From: Klebsiella quasivariicola
GTDB lineage: Bacteria; Pseudomonadota; Gammaproteobacteria; Enterobacterales; Enterobacteriaceae
Length of the DNA: 64,000 bases
Reading direction: 5' to 3'
Assembly: GCF_002269255.1 (NCBI RefSeq)
Contig: NZ_CP022823.1
Span: 5,084,001 to 5,148,000, forward strand
This document shows positions 8,574 to 15,596 of this stretch, one piece after another; the first letter of the stretch is position 1, and each line of letters opens with the position of its first letter. A program made the translations under genes and the position numbers. Under the pieces are notes generated by a model that did not search any database, had not been told where the DNA came from, and saw nothing but the letters and a program-made list of their open reading frames with translations.

Positions 8574-9894
8574 TCGCATCATCGCATTGTGTATTTTATG
8601 CCTCGTTTTCGGGCTGCCGTTAGGCGTCGCGGCGGTATTTACCGGCGAGCTTATCCTCGACTTTGTCTTTTTCTGGCCGCTGTTTATGTCGGTATTGTGG
8701 ATCACCGGGGGCCTTTACTTCTGGTTTCAGCTGGAACGCCACTGGCCGTGGGGGGAGGATACCCCGCCGCCGACGCTGCCGGGTAATCCGCTGATCTCGA
8801 TCCTGATCCCCTGTTTCAACGAGGAGAAAAACGCCCGGGAGACCATCAGCGCGGCATTGGCCCAGCGTTACGCCAATCTCGAAGTGATCGCCATTAACGA
8901 CGGATCTTCGGACAACACCGCTCAGGTGCTCCAGCAGCTGGCGCAGGAGGAGCCGAGGCTGCGGGTGATCCACCTGGCCGCCAATCAGGGAAAAGCGGTG
9001 GCGCTCAAAGCAGGCGCCGCCGCCGCCCGCGGCGATCTGCTGGTCTGCATCGATGGCGACGCCCTGCTGGACCGGGATACCGCGGCCTGGCTGGTCGCGC
9101 CGTTGATCCACTATCCGCACGTCGGGGCGGTCACCGGTAATCCGCGGATCCGCACCCGATCCACGCTGATCGGCCGTATTCAGGTGGGGGAGTTCTCGTC
9201 GATCATAGGGCTTATCAAGCGGACACAGCGGATCTATGGCCGGGTCTTTACCGTCTCCGGCGTGATCGCCGCCTTCCGGCGGCAGGCGCTGGCGGACGTC
9301 GGCTACTGGAGCCCGGATATGATCACCGAAGATATTGATATCAGCTGGAAGCTTCAGCTCCGCCACTGGGACATCTTTTTCGAGCCGCGGGCGCTGTGCT
9401 GGATCCTGATGCCGGAGACCCTCAAGGGGTTATGGAAACAGCGTCTGCGCTGGGCCCAAGGCGGCGCCGAAGTCTTTCTGGTCAACCTGCGCCGCCTGTT
9501 TCACTGGCAGCATCATCGGATGTGGCCGCTGTTTCTGGAGTATGCCTGCTCCACGCTGTGGGCCTTTGCCTACGCGGTCACCATCCTGCTGTTTATCCTC
9601 AGCCATCTGATGCCGCTGCCAGACAATCTGACGGTGCACAGCCTGTTCCCGCCGGAATTCACCGGCATGCTGCTCGGCCTGATGTGCCTGCTGCAGTTCG
9701 TCGCCAGCCTGTATATCGAGCGGCGCTATGAGAAGAAGGTCGCCAAATCGCTGTTCTGGGTGATCTGGTTCCCGATGGTCTACTGGATGATCGGCCTGCT
9801 GACCACGCTGGTCGCTTTTCCGAAAGTGATGTTGAAACGTCAACGTTCCCGCGCGCGCTGGGTGAGTCCGGACCGGGGAAAAGGAAGCCTGTGA
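8566..9894 (+). CDS. pgaC: PgaC, PNAG synthase glycosyltransferase
   Basis: Inner-membrane family 2 glycosyltransferase that polymerises UDP-GlcNAc into PNAG. The 442 residues match E. coli (441). Two N-terminal membrane segments precede a cytosolic GT-A domain with INDGSSDNT (nucleotide site), CIDGDA (metal-binding DxD), EDIDISWKL (catalytic Asp region) and QRLRWAQGG (QxxRW). Three further membrane segments follow. The start overlaps the pgaB stop by eight bases, indicating translational coupling. Activity in E. coli needs cyclic-di-GMP bound jointly with PgaD. Confidence 0.96.
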   Translation: MTDRIIALCILCLVFGLPLGVAAVFTGELILDFVFFWPLFMSVLWITGGLYFWFQLERHWPWGEDTPPPTLPGNPLISILIPCFNEEKNARETISAALAQRYANLEVIAINDGSSDNTAQVLQQLAQEEPRLRVIHLAANQGKAVALKAGAAAARGDLLVCIDGDALLDRDTAAWLVAPLIHYPHVGAVTGNPRIRTRSTLIGRIQVGEFSSIIGLIKRTQRIYGRVFTVSGVIAAFRRQALADVGYWSPDMITEDIDISWKLQLRHWDIFFEPRALCWILMPETLKGLWKQRLRWAQGGAEVFLVNLRRLFHWQHHRMWPLFLEYACSTLWAFAYAVTILLFILSHLMPLPDNLTVHSLFPPEFTGMLLGLMCLLQFVASLYIERRYEKKVAKSLFWVIWFPMVYWMIGLLTTLVAFPKVMLKRQRSRARWVSPDRGKGSL

Positions 9895-10343
9895 TGAATG
9901 AAAATACGCTCATCTTAACCGAACACCGTGTGCTGCCCCGGCTGGTGGACGCTGGCTTAACGCTGCTGGCCTGGCTCGGTTTTCTGTTCTTTCTGTACGC
10001 CAATTTGCTGATGCAGTTCATCGCGCCGCCCTCACCGCGCTGGGAGTCGCTGATGGCCTCGCTGAATACGGCGCTGGTGTATCTGTTGATTGCCGCGCTG
10101 AACGGCTGGCTGCTGATCCTCTGGTACCACTACAACCGGCGCCGCGCCCGTACCCGACGTCATACCGCAGTGCTCGCTCTGCGCGACGATGAGCTGGCGA
10201 GCAGCTTTAACGTCGCGCCGCAAATTATCTCGGAGATGAGCCGCTATAATTTGCTCACCGTTTACCACGATCAAATCGGGCAGATTATTGATTTGAAAAG
10301 CCACGCGTTACCGCCGCCGCAGGAAGAGAGCGATCGCGCATGA
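9894..10343 (+). CDS. pgaD: PgaD, PNAG synthase accessory subunit
   Basis: A small inner-membrane partner of PgaC that contributes to the cyclic-di-GMP-responsive synthase. The ATG at 9894 overlaps the pgaC TGA by one base (TGATG), with AAGGA upstream; a GTG at 9891 is in frame. It has 149 residues against about 137 in E. coli. Two membrane helices (about residues 24-46 and 60-85) are followed by a basic segment (RRRARTRRH) and a soluble C-terminus. Last gene of the operon. Confidence 0.92.
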   Translation: MNENTLILTEHRVLPRLVDAGLTLLAWLGFLFFLYANLLMQFIAPPSPRWESLMASLNTALVYLLIAALNGWLLILWYHYNRRRARTRRHTAVLALRDDELASSFNVAPQIISEMSRYNLLTVYHDQIGQIIDLKSHALPPPQEESDRA

Positions 10344-10347
10344 GAGC

Positions 10348-10368
10348 AAGGCCGCCATCGGCGGCCTT
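10348..10368. terminator. Hairpin between pgaD and the convergent DsbA-like gene
   Basis: AAGGCCGCC and GGCGGCCTT form a perfect nine-pair stem around ATC. There is no long T run on either side, so termination in either direction is plausible but unproven. Confidence 0.55.
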
Positions 10369-10387
10369 AACAGTTACTACGCCGGGG

Positions 10388-11173
10388 TCAGCCGCCGGCT
10401 TTTTTGATGGCGGCCTCCAGAGAGGCTTTATCTGCCAGGCCCGGGAAGACGGTAATGCTGGCTTCCGTGGCGCCGGTGGTCGGCATCACGATCACGCCCG
10501 GCGTACCGCTGAGACCAATCTCCTGCGCCAGGTCGTTAATGCTCTGCAGAACCGGTTCGACGTCGGCGGCCTTCTTCGCATCAAAGCCGGCTTTCTTCGC
10601 CTGCTGCTGGATATCCGCCGTCGTCAGCTTGCCTTCGTTATGGCCGGTCGCGTAAATCCCGTTATGGTAAGCCAGATAGGCATCCGCCCCTTTCTGCTGA
10701 TAGATCTGCAGGCCGGTTTTCGCTGCCTCCAGCGAGCTTTCCCAGCGACCGCCAAAAATCGGCCACTCTTTAAAGGCGAAGCGGGTCTGCGGGTGCGCTT
10801 TAATCACCTGCTCCATCACCGGCGCCAGACGGCTGCAGTACACGCACTGGTAGTCGAAGAACTCGATCACCGTGACTTTGCCATTGGCCGGGCCGTAGGT
10901 CGGGGTATTTTTATCCTGGGTCAGCACGGCGGCGTTTTTCAGCACCGCCTGGGTGGCCGCGCTGGCCTGTTGCTCCGCCTGAATTTGCTGCAGTTTCTGG
11001 CTCGCCTGCAGCAATACTTCCGGATGGGCGACCAGATAGTCGGCAGCGATTTTGCCGATTTGCGCCTCCTGTTCCGGGGTAAAGGTCGCCGGCGCGTCAG
11101 CGGCAGCGGCCATCGCCGGCAGTAAGACTGCGCTCAACAGGGCGACAGAGAGGTATTTCTTGTGGCCAGACAT
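10388..11173 (-). CDS. Periplasmic DsbA-family thiol oxidoreductase (ScsC/Com1-like)
   Basis: A 261-residue exported protein. I chose the ATG at 11173 (AAGGA upstream), which directly gives a signal peptide ending AMAAAADA; the longer frame from 11254 has a non-signal extension. After a helical N-terminal segment (about 30-75, FTPEQEAQIGKIAADYLVAH) typical of ScsC and Com1 relatives comes a thioredoxin fold with active-site CVYC (Cys110, Cys113) and the cis-proline loop SGTPG. The N-terminal helix often mediates oligomerisation and isomerase activity in this group. No scsB or scsD is adjacent, so its redox partner must be elsewhere. Confidence 0.88.
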   Translation of the reverse strand: MSGHKKYLSVALLSAVLLPAMAAAADAPATFTPEQEAQIGKIAADYLVAHPEVLLQASQKLQQIQAEQQASAATQAVLKNAAVLTQDKNTPTYGPANGKVTVIEFFDYQCVYCSRLAPVMEQVIKAHPQTRFAFKEWPIFGGRWESSLEAAKTGLQIYQQKGADAYLAYHNGIYATGHNEGKLTTADIQQQAKKAGFDAKKAADVEPVLQSINDLAQEIGLSGTPGVIVMPTTGATEASITVFPGLADKASLEAAIKKAGG

Positions 11174-11398
11174 AGTGGGGATCCTTGCGATAAGTGAACG
11201 GCAGGTGAGTCTGGATGACAAAATATCACCCTTTTTCGCCGAAGCCTTGCCCAACGGCGCGTTGATTCGTAACTTTATTTTTCAGGCTCTCTCTTTCCCA
11301 CGCTATAGCGCAGGCCTGCGCCAGTGGTCAACGCGGCCCAGGCGGAGTACCCTGCGCAGCGGTTTTTCTTGCTCTTTTTTCAGGTGGTTTCTCTCGAT

Positions 11399-12082
11399 AT
11401 GTATGCATTTCTTCAACAATGGGACATGGCGGTGATTGTACTGCAGATTGTCGCCATCGATTTACTGCTGGGCGGCGACAATGCCGTGGTGATCGCCATG
11501 GCCTGTCGCAAACTGCCGCCACAAAAGCGCACCACCGCGATCGTCATTGGCACGGTGGGGGCGATCCTGGCGCGCGTCCTGCTACTGGCGATCGCCCTGT
11601 ATCTCCTGTCGCTGCCGTGGTTGAAAATAGTCGGCGCGCTGCTCCTGCTGTGGATTGGCGTAAAGCTGGTCAATAACGAGGAAGAAGAGAACGAGGTCGG
11701 CGGTTCCGTCAGCCTGTGGCGTACCGCGATCACCATCACCGTCGCCGATGTGATCATGTCGCTGGATAACGTACTGGCGGTGGCTGCCGCCGGGAAAGGA
11801 CACATTACGCTGGTTGCTCTCGGCGTGGCGATCAGTATTCCGGTTATTGTCGCGGGCAGCAAGCTGGTGCTGGCCCTGCTCACCCGCTTTCCCGCCGTGG
11901 TGCTGCTGGGCGGGATGCTCATCGGCTGGATCGCCGGGTCAATGCTGGTCAGCGACCCTACCATTCGCCAGCTGTTTCCCAGCGCCGGAGACGGCATTGC
12001 GCGCCTGGCCGGCGCCGTCGGTGCGCTGTTGGTTTTGTTCGCCGGATGGCGCCACCGCCCACGGCCGCAGACGAAAGACTAA
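11399..12082 (+). CDS. TerC-family integral membrane protein (YjbE-like)
   Basis: A 227-residue membrane protein from the ATG at 11399, with AGGTGG upstream; the longer frame from 11324 is less likely. It shows the TerC pattern: an acidic motif in an early helix (DLLLGGDNAVVIAMA), a repeat of it in the second half (ADVIMSLDNVLAVAA), and about seven hydrophobic helices. TerC relatives are tied to metal-ion export (for example manganese) and to protecting exported proteins; the substrate here is not evident. E. coli alx, another TerC protein, has a yybP-ykoY manganese riboswitch, which I do not see in the 225 bases upstream. It is divergent from the DsbA-like gene. Confidence 0.85.
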   Translation: MYAFLQQWDMAVIVLQIVAIDLLLGGDNAVVIAMACRKLPPQKRTTAIVIGTVGAILARVLLLAIALYLLSLPWLKIVGALLLLWIGVKLVNNEEEENEVGGSVSLWRTAITITVADVIMSLDNVLAVAAAGKGHITLVALGVAISIPVIVAGSKLVLALLTRFPAVVLLGGMLIGWIAGSMLVSDPTIRQLFPSAGDGIARLAGAVGALLVLFAGWRHRPRPQTKD

Positions 12083-12228
12083 TCTTACCCACGACGCTGT
12101 CGCCCCCCGACGGCGTCAAGTTTTCGCCACTTTTCTTCCCCTTCAGGGCGCATTTGCCCTACGCTGTATACAGACGCCTGATCCAGGGAATATGTAACCA
12201 CTGCACTGAGCACAGATGAGATAACACC

Positions 12229-13146
12229 ATGGAATTGAAGGATTATTATGCCATTCTCGGGGTGCAACCAACGGACGATCTGAAAACCATCAAGACCGCC
12301 TACCGCCGCCTGGCGCGCAAGTACCACCCCGACGTCAGTAAAGAAAACGATGCCGAAGCCAAATTCAAGGATCTCGCCGAAGCCTGGGAAGTCCTGAAAG
12401 ATGAGCAGCGGCGCGCCGAATACGATCAGCTCTGGCAGCATCGTAACGATCCCGGCTTCGGTCGCCAGCAGCAGTCACACGAGCAGAGCTACAGCCAGCA
12501 GGATTTCGACGACATCTTCTCCTCCATGTTTGGCCAGCAAGCGCATCAGCGCCGCCGTCAGCATGCCGCGCGCGGCCACGATCTGGAGATCGAAGTCGCG
12601 GTGTTCCTTGAAGAGACGCTGGCCGAGCAGACTCGCACCATTAGCTATAACCTGCCGGTCTATAACGTGTTTGGCATGATCGAAAGTGAAACGCCGAAAA
12701 CGCTGAATGTGAAAATTCCGGCCGGGGTCGTCGATGGCCAGCGTATCCGCCTGAAGGGCCAGGGGACGCCGGGGGAAAACGGCGGCCCGAACGGCGATCT
12801 GTGGCTGGTGATCCACATCGCGCCGCATCCGCTGTTCGACATCGTCGGCCATAACCTGGAGATCGTCCTGCCGCTGGCGCCGTGGGAAGCCGCGCTGGGC
12901 GCGAAAGTCACGGTGCCCACCCTGAAAGAGAGCATTCTGCTGACGGTGCCGCCGGGCAGTCAGGCTGGGCAGCGCCTGCGCATCAAAGGCAAAGGGCTGG
13001 TGAGCAAAACCCACACCGGCGATTTGTTCGCCGTCATCAAGATTGTCATGCCGCCAAAACCAGATGAAAAAGCGCGTGAGCTCTGGCAACAATTGGCCGC
13101 CGCCGAAGCCAGCTTCGATCCGCGTAAGACATGGGGGAAAGCCTGA
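12229..13146 (+). CDS. cbpA: CbpA, curved-DNA-binding DnaJ-type co-chaperone
   Basis: Stationary-phase homologue of DnaJ that stimulates DnaK and also binds curved DNA on the nucleoid. The 305 residues fit E. coli (306). A J domain at about 3-68 carries the HPD motif (RRLARKYHPDVSK). A Gln/Arg-rich linker (about 78-115, RQQQSHEQSYSQQDFDDI) is followed by the two C-terminal substrate-binding beta domains, without a zinc finger. The cbpA stop overlaps the cbpM start. Confidence 0.95.
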   Translation: MELKDYYAILGVQPTDDLKTIKTAYRRLARKYHPDVSKENDAEAKFKDLAEAWEVLKDEQRRAEYDQLWQHRNDPGFGRQQQSHEQSYSQQDFDDIFSSMFGQQAHQRRRQHAARGHDLEIEVAVFLEETLAEQTRTISYNLPVYNVFGMIESETPKTLNVKIPAGVVDGQRIRLKGQGTPGENGGPNGDLWLVIHIAPHPLFDIVGHNLEIVLPLAPWEAALGAKVTVPTLKESILLTVPPGSQAGQRLRIKGKGLVSKTHTGDLFAVIKIVMPPKPDEKARELWQQLAAAEASFDPRKTWGKA

Positions 13147-13451
13147 TGGCTACAGTAACAGTGACGTTTACCATTACCGAATTGTGCCTGCGTACCGGGG
13201 TATCGGAAGAGGAGCTGACGGAGATCGTCGGCTTAGGGATGATTGAGCCGCACCAGCCGCAGGCGGAAACCTGGCTGTTCGACGACAGCGCGGTGACGAT
13301 TGTCCATCGCGCGGTGCGCCTGCGTAACGAGCTGGAGCTGGACTGGCCAGGGATTGCGGTAGCGCTGACCCTGCTGGATGAGAACGCACGTCTCACACGC
13401 GAAAATCGCCTGCTCCAGCAGCGCCTGGCCCGCTTCCTCGCCCACGGATAG
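13146..13451 (+). CDS. cbpM: CbpM, modulator of CbpA
   Basis: A 101-residue MerR-like helix-turn-helix protein that binds the CbpA J domain and blocks both its DnaK-stimulating and its DNA-binding activity in E. coli. The ATG at 13146 overlaps the cbpA TGA by one base. The N-terminal region (ITELCLRTGVSEEELTEIVG) is the MerR-like fold, and the C-terminus is an amphipathic helix (LLDENARLTRENRLLQQRLA). BIME sequence follows immediately. Confidence 0.93.
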   Translation: MATVTVTFTITELCLRTGVSEEELTEIVGLGMIEPHQPQAETWLFDDSAVTIVHRAVRLRNELELDWPGIAVALTLLDENARLTRENRLLQQRLARFLAHG

Positions 13452-13746
13452 GGACGACATCCCGGATAGCGGCGTTCCGTCTTCGCGCCGGGTGGCGGCT
13501 ACGCCTTATCCGGCCTACAAACTAAGCACAGCGCAAGCCGGGGAATTTCCCGGGTCGCGGCGTTCCGCCTTACCCGGGCTACCGGACTGGGCCCACCATT
13601 GCACTGGATCCGTAGGCCCGCGCAAGCGTAGCGCCGCCGGGCATGGCCACAGCCAGGGAGCCGCCTGTATGCCGGGTGGCGGCTACGCCTTACCCGGCCT
13701 ACAAACTAAGCGGAATTTCCCGGGTCGCGGCGTTCCGCCTTACCCG
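13452..13746. repeat. REP/BIME cluster interrupted by the insertion sequence
   Basis: Several REP units in both orientations. GGTGGCGGCTACGCCTTA(T/C)CC occurs near 13490 and 13675, and GCGGCGTTCCGCCTTACCCG near 13557 and again ending at 13746, where the IS begins. The intact copy continues GGCTACCGG at 13575, and that continuation is found on the far side of the IS (from 15131). No gene is supported; the 158-codon frame at 13378-13854 is a by-product of the repeats. Confidence 0.85.
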
Positions 13747-13750
13747 TATA

Positions 13751-13762
13751 TGGACACCTCCC
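13751..13762 (+). repeat. Left subterminal inverted repeat of the IS
   Basis: TGGACACCTCCC lies four bases inside the left junction. It is a perfect inverted match to 15111-15122. A third copy of its first 11 bases lies at 15049-15059, in the same orientation as this one. Confidence 0.85.
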
Positions 13763-14003
13763 GTTATGCAAGTCATCTCTGCATTTTGTGTAACGGGGTA
13801 AGGTGCGTTCGTATATCCGGCCTCTCTTACGATACCGTCGTATCCGGGCCATGATGTTATCTGCGCATCTGTTTCCATTCGGGCTAGCGGCTTTGTTTTC
13901 CAGGGAGCCTTCGGATAAGTCGGAATGACAGATGCCGGTCTTACCTGTTACTCATCACACTTTGCTGACTGCACTCTCACGGCAGGTTATTGCTCTTTTA
14001 CTG
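13763..14003 (-). ncRNA. Candidate guide (seek/bridge) RNA region of the IS
   Basis: About 240 bases on the 3' side of the transposase hold no credible gene. In IS1111-type elements this interval encodes the RNA that pairs with target and element ends. Two short segments resemble the occupied target: TCGGGCTAGCGG (13879-13890) against the right flank TCGGGCTACCGG (15128-15139), 11 of 12; and CTTACCTG (13940-13947) against the left flank CTTACCCG (13739-13746), 7 of 8. Exact RNA ends and folding are not determined here. Confidence 0.5.
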
Positions 14004-14047
14004 CATGGGTTACAGGCCGCCGGTTAACCGGCGGCCTGTAACCCATG
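14004..14047. repeat. Perfect 44-base palindrome at the transposase stop codon
   Basis: The sequence is its own reverse complement from 14004 to 14047, centred on GGTTAACC. The TAA stop of the transposase (14026-14024) lies at the centre, so the last seven codons are mirrored in the untranslated sequence. Transcribed, it folds into an uninterrupted hairpin of about 20 pairs. Confidence 0.9.
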
Positions 14048-15046
14048 GTAATCTTCTTCGCGGCTCAGTATCGCCCATGCTATTCGCGCATTCTTGTTCG
14101 CCAGCGCCACCGTCGCGATATTCCGGTTTCGCCTTTCCGATAACGCCTTCAGCCACTGGCTGCGTCTGTCGGTTTTATTCTGACACGCGTTCAGCACCGC
14201 ACGCGCACCGTGGATTATCAGCGTCCGCAGGTAACTGTCTCCCCGTTTGCTGATAGACCCCAGCCGCGCTTTCCCGCCACTGGAGTGCTGCCGCGGGACC
14301 AGACCCAGATACGCCGCCATCTCCCGACCACTTTTGAACTGTCTGCCATCGCCGACCGCCGCCACCAGCGCACTGGCCACCACCGGCCCCATACCCTCTA
14401 TCGCCAGCAGCCTTTTTATCCGGATATCATCCCGTGCTGACTGCTCAAGCCGCCTGTCATGGCGGGCGACCCGCTCATCCAGCATCTGCAGCTCTTCCGC
14501 CAGTTCGCTCAGCAGGCGGATAAAGCGGTCATCCCACAGCTCTTGTTGCGACAGTATCTCCGGCAATGCCTTACGTAGCTGCCTTATTCCCACCGGCAGT
14601 ACCAGACCAAACTCACCCAGCAGTCCCCGCATCTCATTACTCAGGGCTGTCCGGGCGCGGACGAGCCGGGCCCGGACGCGGTGCTCTGCCTGCAGCGTCT
14701 GCTGCCGCTCTGTCTTCATGGCCACAAAGCGCATTCCGGGACGGCTGATAGCCTCGCAGATAGCTTCCGCGTCGTTGGCGTCATTCTTCTGCCCTTTAAG
14801 ATAGGACTTGACCCGCTGAGGCGGGATAATGCGTACGGTATGCCCCATACGGGTCAGCTCGCGGGCCCAGTAGTGGGCGGCGCCGCAGGCTTCAATCCCG
14901 ATAAGGCAGGGAGAGAGTTGAGAGAAAAAGGCGGTCATGCGGTCCCGGCGCAGGGTTTTACGCAGGACAACATGTTCATGGTGATCCACGGCATGTATCT
15001 GGAAGATATTTTTAGCCAGGTCGAGACCAATACGTTTAATATTCAT
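14024..15046 (-). CDS. IS110-family transposase
   Basis: A 340-residue recombinase. I chose the ATG at 15046 because AGGAGG lies eight bases upstream; a GTG at 15055 would sit directly against that site. The N-terminal RuvC-like domain carries the DEDD residues (GLDLAKN with Asp9, GIEACGAA, KNDANDAEAI). The C-terminal Tnp domain has AIEGMGPVVASAL, then YLGLVPRQHSSGGKARLGSI containing the catalytic serine, and KRGDSYLRTLI. Both domains are full length, so the copy looks intact. The gene ends inside a palindrome. Confidence 0.95.
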   Translation of the reverse strand: MNIKRIGLDLAKNIFQIHAVDHHEHVVLRKTLRRDRMTAFFSQLSPCLIGIEACGAAHYWARELTRMGHTVRIIPPQRVKSYLKGQKNDANDAEAICEAISRPGMRFVAMKTERQQTLQAEHRVRARLVRARTALSNEMRGLLGEFGLVLPVGIRQLRKALPEILSQQELWDDRFIRLLSELAEELQMLDERVARHDRRLEQSARDDIRIKRLLAIEGMGPVVASALVAAVGDGRQFKSGREMAAYLGLVPRQHSSGGKARLGSISKRGDSYLRTLIIHGARAVLNACQNKTDRRSQWLKALSERRNRNIATVALANKNARIAWAILSREEDYHGLQAAG

Positions 15047-15110
15047 GATGGACACCTCCTCCGGGGATCTGGGGTTAACACCTCAGTCTGGCACTTTGAT
15101 GCCGTAAGGT

Positions 15111-15122
15111 GGGAGGTGTCCA
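15111..15122 (+). repeat. Right subterminal inverted repeat of the IS
   Basis: GGGAGGTGTCCA is the exact reverse complement of 13751-13762 and lies six bases inside the right junction. It shares GGAGGTGTCCATCA with the transposase ribosome-binding region on the opposite strand. Confidence 0.85.
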
Positions 15123-15128
15123 TCACAT

Positions 15129-15210
15129 CGGGCTACCGGACGATGCAAATAGTAGCCCGGCTAAGCGCAGCGCAAGCCGGGGAGTTTCCCGGATAGCGCA
15201 AACCGGGAAC
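15129..15210. repeat. REP sequence on the right side of the IS
   Basis: CGGGCTACCGGAC continues the REP interrupted at 13746. A second inverted pair follows (GTAGCCCGGCTAAGCGCAGC and GCCGGGGAGTTTCCCGG). It ends just before the stop codon of the ParR-like gene. Confidence 0.75.
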
Positions 15211-15215
15211 AGCGC

Positions 15216-15587
15216 TTAATCCGGTAACGAACCGGCGAGGTTACGCGCCGAAACACTCTCGCTGACCGGCGCGGGCGGCTCGGGTGCCTTTACCGGCGCA
15301 GCCGCTGGCGCGGAGACCGGGGTGGAAGAGGCTGGCTGGATCTCAAGGAACGAGGCCAGCATCTTACGCAGCGTTTCCGGTTTAGTATCTTCCGCCAGCA
15401 GCGCCGCCAGCATCGACGGCAGGCGGCTATCGACTTCCCCTAACGCCAGCCCTGCCAGCAGCGCCGTACGCGACATATCGCCGCGGTCGCCGCGGTGATG
15501 GGCCTCAATTTTTGCGTCCGCGAAGCGCTCGCTGGCGCTGATATCCGGGCGCAGGTAAATCAGCACTTTTCTGCGATCCAGAGTCAT
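15216..15587 (-). CDS. parR: ParR/StbB-type partition adaptor
   Basis: A 123-residue protein downstream of the ParM-like gene. The N-terminal 85 residues (DRRKVLIYLRPDIS, SRTALLAGLAL, DSRLPSMLAALLAED) follow the pattern of plasmid R1 ParR: a basic start with a beta-strand that would form the ribbon-helix-helix DNA-binding fold. The C-terminal tail is Ala/Pro-rich and presumably disordered, as in ParR proteins, where it reaches the ParM filament end. It should bind the repeat array upstream of parM and link it to the filament. It begins nine bases after the parM stop, so the two are co-transcribed. The assignment rests on pattern and gene order. Confidence 0.82.
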   Translation of the reverse strand: MTLDRRKVLIYLRPDISASERFADAKIEAHHRGDRGDMSRTALLAGLALGEVDSRLPSMLAALLAEDTKPETLRKMLASFLEIQPASSTPVSAPAAAPVKAPEPPAPVSESVSARNLAGSLPD

Positions 15588-15596
15588 AGACGCTCC

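Larger units (their letters stand above)
13747..15128 (-). mobile_element. IS110-family (IS1111-type) insertion sequence inside a REP
   Basis: About 1.38 kb with one transposase gene, bounded by 12-base inverted repeats lying a few bases inside the ends. Comparison with the intact REP at 13559-13586 puts the junctions at CG dinucleotides (13745-13746 and 15129-15130), meaning a two-base core and no longer target duplication. Subterminal repeats and a long untranslated region on the 3' side of the transposase are features of the IS1111 subgroup, whose members carry a guide (seek/bridge) RNA in that region. Several IS110-family elements target REPs. Confidence 0.88.

Noticed and set aside
11174..11398. 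yybP-ykoY manganese riboswitch before the TerC-family gene
   Set aside because: I looked for it because E. coli alx has one, but the upstream region lacks a recognisable conserved core.
13378..13854. 158-codon frame after cbpM
   Set aside because: It is made of translated REP units and runs into the IS left end.
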